From: Phycisphaerae bacterium
GTDB lineage: Bacteria; Planctomycetota; Phycisphaerae; Sedimentisphaerales; Anaerobacaceae
DNA: 5,888 nt
NCBI GenBank assembly: GCA_030609625.1
Contig: JAUWBX010000157.1
Location: forward strand, 1 to 5,888
Direction of reading: 5' to 3'
Positions 1 to 5,128 of the stretch are shown one piece after another. The translations under genes were made by a program, and so were the position numbers. Numbering within the stretch: the stretch's first letter is position 1; the number at the start of each line of letters is the position of its first letter. The notes under the pieces are model-generated. The model searched no databases. It was not told where the DNA came from and was given only the letters and a program-made list of their open reading frames with translations.

Positions 1-147
1 GTAGAACGTATATTTAGCAATGCAGATGAGAAATTTATTATCCAAACAACCGAAGGTGCCAAGGGCACGGAATTTAGAATCCTGCTGAACAGGGACCCAT
101 CGTTAAAACCCAAAACCAGCAAGGAGCAAACGACACAGCAAGATTAA
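1..147 (+). CDS. C-terminal fragment, possible histidine-kinase-type ATPase domain protein
   Basis: The frame is open from the first base of the window to a TAA at 145-147, giving 48 codons; the start lies outside the window. Residues 15-30 contain the pattern EGAKGTEFRILL. This resembles the end of HATPase_c domains of sensor histidine kinases, where a Gly-Lys-Gly-Thr-x-Phe turn is followed by the last beta strand. A hydrophilic tail of about 18 residues rich in Lys, Thr and Gln follows and ends in QQD. The catalytic N, G1 and G2 boxes would lie upstream and cannot be checked. The gap to the metal ATPase start is only 37 bp and shows no terminator, so the two genes may be co-transcribed. That the protein is a kinase is an inference from one short motif; another GHKL-fold ATPase or an unrelated protein is possible. 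Confidence 0.5.
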   Translation, partial: VERIFSNADEKFIIQTTEGAKGTEFRILLNRDPSLKPKTSKEQTTQQD

Positions 148-184
148 GAACCGAGAATTAGCTAAATCCTACAAATACGAAATT

Positions 185-2110
185 ATGGCTCACGAACATT
201 TACATCTTAAGGACGACATTGCCGTCGAGCACACTCACGGCAAGCAGATTCGCGTAAGTATGGCTATGTTAGGGACGTTGGTCGGCGGAACGCTGCTGAT
301 AAACAGCGGTATTGCGAAACTCATTTACGGTAGAGGCAGTTTCAACGCTGAGTTTTTTGCAATGGTCGCTGCTATACTGCTCGGTGCTCCCATCGTCCTG
401 CATGCAATTAAAGGCATTATTAAAGGGCAGGCGCATATGGACGAACTGGTGGCTCTGGCCATAATCGCCGCCTTTACCACCCAGGACTACGCCACCGCAG
501 GTATCGTTGCGTTCTTTATGCTCCTGAGCGAGCTTATTGAAACGCGCACCGCCCTCGGGGCCCGCGCCTCAATCGAATCCCTGATAAAGCTCACACCTAC
601 AAAGGCAAACCTCATCGACAGTGATGGGTCTGAAAGAGAAGTGAAAGTCAGCAGTCTCAAGCCCGGCGATTGCATCCGTGCTCGTCCCGGTGATAACATA
701 CCGGCAGATGGCGAAGTCGTAAAAGGACTTAGCTCCGTCAATGAAGCAACAATAACAGGAGAATCTCTGCCCGTCGATAAGGTCCCGGGGATGCAGGTCT
801 TCGCCGGTACGAACAACCTAACCGGCGTGCTGGATATTACCGTAACCAAGGCCGGCAAAGATACAACGCTCGGCAAGGTCCAATCGCTGATTATAGAGGC
901 AGAGCAGACAAAGATACCGATTATGCGGATAATCGACCGCTATGTTAAATGGTACACACCAACGATTTTGATGATTGCCGGTATAGTTTGGTTTTTCACC
1001 CGTGATATCGATAGGGCTATTACGATGCTTGTTGTCTCGTGTCCGTGTGCGTTGATTCTGGCGACCCCGACGGCAATGGTGGCTGCGATTTCGGCTTCTG
1101 CCCGCCTTGGTATTCTGATAAAGAATGTCACCGACCTCGAGATTGCCGGCAAGATGACGGCGATGGTATTTGACAAAACGGGGACGGTCACGACCGGTCG
1201 GCTGTATGTAACCAAACTAACACCTGCTGAGGGTGTCGAGCCGGCTGATTTATTGACCGCAGCCGTTTCTGCAGAGCAGATGAGTAAACACCCGGCAGCA
1301 AGGGCTCTGCAGGATGTGGCAAGGCAGGCAAACCTTACTTTACCTGCAACGGATAAATTTCAGGAGACGCCGGGTAAAGGCGTAACTGCAGTGGTCGATT
1401 CAGCTACAATTTATGTCGGAAGAGATACCTTCCTCAAGGAAAACAACGTAGATATAAGTAACGTTTCCGACCCTGCTCTGCACGAGGAGCAGGGCTTTAG
1501 CACCCTTTATGTGGCGAAAGATTCAAAGTGCATGGGCTGGATTGGTCTGCAGGACAAAACCAGACCCGAAGCCCAACAAGCCGTTAAGGAGCTGCTTGAT
1601 ATCGGCATAAAAAGAATAACTATGCTTACCGGCGACCGGAATGAGGTAGCCAGCCGTGTTGCTGCTGAGCTGAATTGTACCGATTTCAAGGCACATTGTT
1701 TGCCTCAGGACAAATTAGCGATTGTCGAGCAGATAAAAAAAGATGGGCATACCGTTGTAGTTGTTGGCGACGGTATAAACGATGCCCCTGCTTTGGCAGC
1801 GGGGGACCTTGGTATAGCTATGGGTGCCGCCGGAAGCGACGTAGCTATAAATTCTGCGTCGATTGCCCTGATGAGCGACGACTTGAGGCGGCTGCCTTTC
1901 CTTGTCCGGCTTTCTCGAAAAACAAGAAGAGTTATTACTCAGAATCTCGGCTTTGGAATATTATTTGTCATTCTCGGCAACACGGCAGGAGCAGCGGGGT
2001 GGCTGCCGGCGGTCTATGCCGCGGTCTTGCATTTTTCCGGCTCACTGATTGTCGTCTTCAACAGTGCTCGACTCGTCCGCTACGGTGAGGAGCTCGACCA
2101 CGAACTATAA
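185..2110 (+). CDS. Heavy-metal-translocating P1B-type ATPase
   Basis: This 641-residue inner-membrane pump should export a transition-metal cation using ATP through a phospho-aspartate intermediate. All catalytic motifs are visible: TGES at 191-194 (actuator domain), DKTGT at 330-334 with phosphorylated D330, the P1B-specific His-Pro pair at 369-370, TGD at 482-484 and GDGINDAP at 528-535. Hydrophobic segments lie near 26-48, 56-79, 84-118 (two helices), 257-272, 278-300, 588-605 and 608-630. The CPC metal motif at 286-288 is in the sixth. There is no N-terminal HMA domain; the leader instead has five histidines within residues 3-18. TM8 reads HFSGS at 616-620, where Zn/Co pumps usually have an acidic residue and Cu pumps have Met-Ser-Ser, so the metal is uncertain (Zn, Cd, Co or Mn are more likely than Cu). 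The ATG at 185 is the first sensible start, with no clear Shine-Dalgarno before it. Confidence 0.93.
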   Translation: MAHEHLHLKDDIAVEHTHGKQIRVSMAMLGTLVGGTLLINSGIAKLIYGRGSFNAEFFAMVAAILLGAPIVLHAIKGIIKGQAHMDELVALAIIAAFTTQDYATAGIVAFFMLLSELIETRTALGARASIESLIKLTPTKANLIDSDGSEREVKVSSLKPGDCIRARPGDNIPADGEVVKGLSSVNEATITGESLPVDKVPGMQVFAGTNNLTGVLDITVTKAGKDTTLGKVQSLIIEAEQTKIPIMRIIDRYVKWYTPTILMIAGIVWFFTRDIDRAITMLVVSCPCALILATPTAMVAAISASARLGILIKNVTDLEIAGKMTAMVFDKTGTVTTGRLYVTKLTPAEGVEPADLLTAAVSAEQMSKHPAARALQDVARQANLTLPATDKFQETPGKGVTAVVDSATIYVGRDTFLKENNVDISNVSDPALHEEQGFSTLYVAKDSKCMGWIGLQDKTRPEAQQAVKELLDIGIKRITMLTGDRNEVASRVAAELNCTDFKAHCLPQDKLAIVEQIKKDGHTVVVVGDGINDAPALAAGDLGIAMGAAGSDVAINSASIALMSDDLRRLPFLVRLSRKTRRVITQNLGFGILFVILGNTAGAAGWLPAVYAAVLHFSGSLIVVFNSARLVRYGEELDHEL

Positions 2111-2180
2111 AAAGTGTAAAGTGAGCTAAAGTGACTAAAGTGACTAAAGTGACTAAAGTGACTAAAGTGAGCTAAAGTCA
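2111..2180 (+). repeat. 9-bp tandem repeat AAAGTGACT with 10-bp flanking variants
   Basis: Four perfect copies of AAAGTGACT lie at 2128-2136, 2137-2145, 2146-2154 and 2155-2163. They are flanked symmetrically by the 10-bp variant AAAGTGAGCT at 2118-2127 and 2164-2173, with partial units AAAGTGT at 2111-2117 and AAAGTCA at 2174-2180 at the edges. The array begins at the base after the metal ATPase stop codon. Confidence 0.95.
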
Positions 2181-2182
2181 AC

Positions 2183-2234
2183 GTGGTTATCAGGACATCA
2201 GGTAGTGGTTATCAGGTTACCAGGATATCAGGTT
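2183..2234 (+). repeat. 8-bp ATCAGGNN iteron-like array
   Basis: ATCAGG occurs at 2189, 2197, 2211 and 2227, with the variant ACCAGG at 2219. Four of the five units sit at 8-bp phase; the exception is one 14-bp step from 2197 to 2211. The longer word GTGGTTATCAGG is directly repeated at 2183-2194 and 2205-2216, 22 bp apart. Units of this kind could be protein-binding sites or slippage products; no binding protein is known from the sequence. Confidence 0.85.
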
Positions 2235-2259
2235 AACTTTGTTTTTTTTCCTGGTATCC
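2215..2259. repeat. Inverted repeat with a T8 run in its loop
   Basis: TACCAGGA at 2218-2225 is the exact reverse complement of TCCTGGTA at 2249-2256. After one T-T mismatch, GG at 2215-2216 also pairs with CC at 2258-2259. The loop of about 23 nt contains eight T residues at 2242-2249. The T-run precedes the descending arm, so this is not the layout of a factor-independent terminator for + strand transcription. It is the centre of the larger inverted array. Confidence 0.6.
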
Positions 2260-2301
2260 GGATTCCCTTATATCCACCGTGAGGTGTCCTGTGGACTGCA
2301 C

Positions 2302-2317
2302 CCTGATTTCCTGATTT
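2302..2317. repeat. Reverse-orientation 8-bp tandem pair CCTGATTT
   Basis: CCTGATTT is repeated perfectly at 2302-2309 and 2310-2317. Its first six bases are the reverse complement of the ATCAGG core at 2189-2232, and the unit length is the same 8 bp. It therefore acts as the right arm to that array. Related but divergent units, CCTGGTAT and CCGGATTC, lie at 2250-2265. Confidence 0.7.
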
Positions 2318-2322
2318 GCTGT

Positions 2323-2338
2323 TCCCGGCGCGCCGGGA
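2323..2338. repeat. Perfect 16-bp GC-rich palindrome
   Basis: TCCCGGCGCGCCGGGA is its own reverse complement over all 16 bases. As RNA it could form a six-pair stem with a CGCG loop. It is followed by TATTTTAG, which is a poor U-tract, so a terminator reading is weak. It could instead be an operator for a dimeric regulator, about 100 bp upstream of the ABC ATPase start. It stands out as strongly GC-rich in an AT-rich spacer. Confidence 0.7.
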
Positions 2339-2340
2339 TA

Positions 2341-2383
2341 TTTTAGGCATTTTAGGCACTCCAAACTTTAGGCACTTTAGTAT
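2341..2383. repeat. Reverse-orientation 9-bp repeats TTTTAGGCA
   Basis: TTTTAGGCA occurs twice in perfect tandem at 2341-2349 and 2350-2358. After a 7-bp interruption, CTTTAGGCA follows at 2366-2374 and the degenerate CTTTAGTAT at 2375-2383. Read on the - strand these are CTAAAGTGC-like 9-mers, matching the CTAAAGTGA units of the left array at 2118-2180. CACTTTAG at 2373-2380 is exactly complementary to CTAAAGTG in each left-hand unit. Confidence 0.75.
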
Positions 2384-2441
2384 AAGAGGCATTGTGGTAG
2401 TACCGAATTGCTATTTTTGACTTTTATTTTTTGAACTGTTT

Positions 2442-3710
2442 ATGAAATACGCTGTTGAAACTTTCTCTTTGACCAAGATTTTTTCCGACTGGTGGGGACG
2501 GGCCAAGGTTTATGCTGTGGACGACCTGAATTTGCAGGTCCGTTACAACGAAGTCTTCGGCCTTTTAGGCCCCAACGGCTCAGGCAAAACAACCACCCTG
2601 AAGATGCTGTTAGGATTACTTTATCCGACAAAGGGAAGGGCGCTGGTCCTTGGCGGTGACGGAGCAGACCCTAAAATCAACTCCAGAATTGGTTTTTTGC
2701 CTGAGGAGTCCTATCTTTACAGGTATCTGAGCGCCCGTGAAACGCTGGATTTCTACGGCAGATTATTTGGTCTGCCGGCCAAGGTGAGAAAAATGCGTAT
2801 CGAAGCCCTGCTCGATATGGTCGGATTAATGGCCGTAGCAAACAGACCCGTTGGGACGTTTTCGAAAGGTATGGCACGAAGAATCGGCCTGGCACAGGCA
2901 CTAATAAACGACCCCGACTTACTTATATTGGATGAGCCGACAACCGGACTCGACCCTATCGGAACAAGGCAGATAAAGGATTTAGTCCTGAAGCTTGCAG
3001 AACGCGGCAAGACAGTTTTACTTTGCAGCCATCTGCTTGCGGACGTCGAAGATGTATGCGATAGAATCGCAATTCTCTACGGCGGTAAAATCCATACCCA
3101 GGGCCAGGTCAGAGACCTCTTACAGCAGACAAATAAGAGGCAAATCACTACCGACGCTATAAGCGATACCGCCATTGAGAAGATAAAGCAGCTAATTCGT
3201 AACGAAGATGCCGATTGCGTAGTAACTTCTCCGATGGATAAACTCGAGACATTTTTCATCAAGACTGTGGCAGCCGCTCAACAGCAGGCCCAGACCACAA
3301 GCGGAGCAGTCAGCACTACTAAAATCGGAGATTTTCTCACACGGCAAACCGTTGCCGAAGATATACTCGATAAACTCGTCTCTCCGTCAGGAGTCCCGAG
3401 GACTGCGCCGGTATCGCAAGAGGGTTCACCGGAATCTGCAACAACAGAGAAGGTCGTCCCCGTTGAAAGTTCCGGGCCCCAACCTGATGAACAGTTGCTA
3501 AGTAAATTAACCGGCTCTGCTGAATTGTCACAGCCTGAACCCGTTGTTAGAGACGAGAAAGTTACAACACAACCGGTCGAATCCAAAGCCGCGCTGCAGG
3601 AGCAGGTCAAAAAAAATATTTTAGACCAGCTCACAGGTCGCTCAAAGCCTCAAGGCGAGGACGAAGAGCAAACTGACAAATTACAGGCAGGAGACGCAGG
3701 CGATGCATAG
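2442..3710 (+). CDS. ABC transporter ATP-binding protein with long C-terminal tail
   Basis: This 422-residue cytoplasmic protein should dimerise and power the permease encoded next to it. The nucleotide-binding domain covers about residues 4-225: Walker A GPNGSGKT at 43-50, Q-loop region with Glu at E88 (FLPEES), signature FSKGM at 140-144, Walker B and D-loop LILDEPTTGLDP at 161-172, and switch histidine H197. The Glu in the Q-loop and the SKGM signature fit the NatA/DrrA/GldA-like exporters that pair with ABC-2 permeases. Residues 230-422 form an extra tail, rich in Gln, Thr, Ser, Pro and Glu and probably disordered. It carries three similar peptides: ILDKLV at 308-313, LLSKLTG at 352-358 and ILDQLTG at 393-399. 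The ATG at 2442 is the only usable start because an in-frame TGA lies at 2418-2420, and no Shine-Dalgarno is visible. The 3' end overlaps the permease gene by 8 bp. The substrate is unknown. Confidence 0.93.
   Translation: MKYAVETFSLTKIFSDWWGRAKVYAVDDLNLQVRYNEVFGLLGPNGSGKTTTLKMLLGLLYPTKGRALVLGGDGADPKINSRIGFLPEESYLYRYLSARETLDFYGRLFGLPAKVRKMRIEALLDMVGLMAVANRPVGTFSKGMARRIGLAQALINDPDLLILDEPTTGLDPIGTRQIKDLVLKLAERGKTVLLCSHLLADVEDVCDRIAILYGGKIHTQGQVRDLLQQTNKRQITTDAISDTAIEKIKQLIRNEDADCVVTSPMDKLETFFIKTVAAAQQQAQTTSGAVSTTKIGDFLTRQTVAEDILDKLVSPSGVPRTAPVSQEGSPESATTEKVVPVESSGPQPDEQLLSKLTGSAELSQPEPVVRDEKVTTQPVESKAALQEQVKKNILDQLTGRSKPQGEDEEQTDKLQAGDAGDA
3688..3693 (+). promoter_or_regulatory. Ribosome binding site of the permease gene
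   Basis: CAGGAG lies 9 nt before the ATG at 3703, inside the end of the ATPase coding sequence. It is the only good Shine-Dalgarno-like site before a start in this window. With the ATGCATAG overlap it supports translational coupling of ATPase and permease. Confidence 0.6.
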
Positions 3711-5058
3711 CATCTGGGCTATCGCCACAAATACTATAAAGCAGGCCTTACGGATGAAAGTCGCCGCTGTTTTTCTAATCCTGCTGCTCGTCCTGCTTCC
3801 CGTTATGGGTTTTTCAGCAACAGGCGACGGGACATTGAAAGGCAGGTTGCAGACCTTTGTCAGCTACGGTCTTTCGCTGACCAGTCTTTTGCTCTGCCTG
3901 CTCACAATAATCATTTCAATTTACTCGGTAGCCAGCGATATTGAGCAAAAACAGATATATACGGTTATCACAAAGCCTATTCGCCGATTTGAGTTTCTTT
4001 TGGGCAAACTGCTCGGCGTGATATTATTGGATGTGATTTTGCTCAGTTTGTTTGCAGTTATAATATACACAATTACTATTTACACACCGGAATTCCTCAA
4101 CACAACCGAGGCTGAACGTATCCAGGCCAACAACGAGTTTTTCACCGCACGGGCCGCTTTAACCGTCCCCGCAGTCGATGTCTCCCGGGATGTCGAGGAT
4201 ACCTACAAAAAACTTGAAATAAGCAACGAATTGCCTGACAATATCTCGCGTGAGGAAATCATCGCCAGGCTTACCATGCAAAAACAACTTGCCAAACGGG
4301 CCGCTGATGTCGGTCAGGTGCTGGTCTGGGAATTCGATAACGTTGAGCCTCTTGCCCAAAGTATGTTTATAAGATTCAAATACGATGTTGCGGTAAACCC
4401 GCCCGATATGCAGGTCTATGGCAGATGGTTTGCAGGTGACTATCAATACATCAAATATGGCACGGAAAGTAAAACTCCGATTTATGACCGTATCCACAAA
4501 CACTCGGTCCGAAATTTTCACGAAATAGCAGTCCCCGCCGATGTCGTACCCGAACATGGCCATCTGGCTGTCGCATTTCTGAACGCCCCTCTAAATAACA
4601 CGGTCATATTCTTTCCGCCGGACGGTATAGAGGTGCTTTATAAAGCCGATACCTTCACCGGCAATTTCCTAAGGGTTGTTCTTTTGATACTGTTTCGTTT
4701 GATTTTCTTAGCGTGCCTGGGAATATTAGCTTCAACTTTCCTGTCATTCCCTGTGGCAATACTGCTTTGCCTTGTGCTTTTTTCCACGGCATGCGTCAGT
4801 GGTTTTGTTATCGAATCCTTTAGCTTCATGAGTGAAAACATTAGTGTGATTTATTCTTACACCATTAAGTTAGTGATTCAACTTTTGCCGAAGTTTGATA
4901 AATTTAATCCTACAAAGTTCCTGGTTCCTGCGCGATTGTTGAGCTGGTCCTTATTGGCCAGATGCGCCGCTGTTATGGTTTGTATTAAAGCATTTTTATT
5001 ATTGCTTCTTGCATTACTAATTTTTAGTTATCGGGAAATAGCAAAAATTATAGTCTAA
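3703..5058 (+). CDS. ABC-2-type transporter permease with large extracytoplasmic domain
   Basis: This 451-residue membrane protein is the likely channel partner of the ATPase encoded just upstream; the genes overlap by 8 bp. Predicted membrane segments are near 19-38, 55-76, 103-126, 323-345, 347-370 and 416-441. The cytoplasmic stretch 79-103, reading DIEQKQIYTVITKPIRR then FEFLLGKLLG, matches the coupling region of NosY/ABC-2 permeases, which typically have Lys-Pro-x-x-Arg then a Gly-Lys turn. Between the third and fourth helices lies a soluble region of about 195 residues (127-322). Its first part is polar and helical; its second part (205-315) alternates like beta strands, for example VLVWEFDNV, FIRFKYDVAV, FHEIAVPADVV and VIFFPPDGIEVLY, suggesting a beta-sandwich. 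Orientation by the coupling region places this domain outside the membrane. A further weakly hydrophobic stretch lies at 382-395. The ATG choice rests on the ribosome site and overlap. The substrate is unknown. Confidence 0.87.
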   Translation: MHSIWAIATNTIKQALRMKVAAVFLILLLVLLPVMGFSATGDGTLKGRLQTFVSYGLSLTSLLLCLLTIIISIYSVASDIEQKQIYTVITKPIRRFEFLLGKLLGVILLDVILLSLFAVIIYTITIYTPEFLNTTEAERIQANNEFFTARAALTVPAVDVSRDVEDTYKKLEISNELPDNISREEIIARLTMQKQLAKRAADVGQVLVWEFDNVEPLAQSMFIRFKYDVAVNPPDMQVYGRWFAGDYQYIKYGTESKTPIYDRIHKHSVRNFHEIAVPADVVPEHGHLAVAFLNAPLNNTVIFFPPDGIEVLYKADTFTGNFLRVVLLILFRLIFLACLGILASTFLSFPVAILLCLVLFSTACVSGFVIESFSFMSENISVIYSYTIKLVIQLLPKFDKFNPTKFLVPARLLSWSLLARCAAVMVCIKAFLLLLLALLIFSYREIAKIIV

Positions 5059-5059
5059 T

Positions 5060-5112
5060 GTGGCACGGGCATCTTGCCCGTGATTGAATCACGGCCTCGA
5101 AGGCCATGCCAC
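5060..5112. repeat. Three-way-junction intergenic palindromic repeat
   Basis: The element begins 2 bp after the permease stop. An outer stem pairs GTGGCA (5060-5065) with TGCCAC (5107-5112). Inside are hairpin one, CGGGC/GCCCG (5066-5070 with 5076-5080, loop ATCTT), and hairpin two, GGCCT/AGGCC (5093-5097 with 5101-5105, loop CGA). A competing central hairpin pairs CGTGATT (5079-5085) with AATCACG (5087-5093) around a single G. Such compact multi-stem elements behave as dispersed REP/MITE-like repeats in many bacteria; dispersal here is not shown because only one copy is in the window. In the operon mRNA it would sit just before the downstream start. Confidence 0.75.
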
Positions 5113-5128
5113 GAATCGAGTACTGAGA

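Larger units (their letters stand above)
2111..2441. other. Gene-free 331-bp spacer built from inverted short tandem repeats
   Basis: No plausible gene is present between the metal ATPase stop and the ABC ATPase start. From left to right the spacer holds a 9-bp tandem array (2111-2180), an 8-bp ATCAGGNN array (2189-2234), a T-run (2242-2249), reverse-complement 8-bp units (2250-2317), a 16-bp palindrome (2323-2338) and reverse-complement 9-bp units (2341-2380). An AT-rich leader of about 60 bp then runs to the start codon. The order 9-mer, 8-mer, 8-mer reversed, 9-mer reversed makes it a degenerate nested inverted repeat. The promoter of the ABC operon should lie here, but no convincing -35/-10 pair stands out. 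Whether the array is a decayed mobile element, a folded RNA or slippage-generated DNA cannot be decided from one copy. Confidence 0.75.

Noticed and set aside
1675..2088. 137-codon open frame on the + strand overlapping the end of the metal ATPase
   Set aside because: It lies wholly inside the well-supported ATPase in another frame, is rich in Cys and Arg with no family pattern, and has no spacing or start signal of its own.
2111..2234. CRISPR-like array
   Set aside because: Units are only 8-10 bp and directly abutting, without spacers of regular length or a 20-40-bp repeat, and no cas gene is present.
2242..2249. T8 run as a terminator for the metal ATPase gene
   Set aside because: The run lies in the loop of the only nearby stem rather than after it, so it does not have terminator geometry on the + strand.
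2417..2445. TTGACT at 2417-2422 as a -35 box for the ABC operon
   Set aside because: The matching -10 at 17-bp spacing would fall on the start codon, so the transcript would begin inside the coding sequence.
3278..3634. 118-codon open frame on the - strand under the ABC ATPase tail
   Set aside because: Composition mirrors the Ser/Thr/Gln-rich sense strand. The sense frame continues directly from a perfect nucleotide-binding domain and reaches the coupled overlap, so the antisense frame is a shadow.
4159..4563. 134-codon open frame on the - strand under the permease
   Set aside because: No recognisable domain and fully contained in the permease soluble region; the permease frame is supported by helices at both ends.
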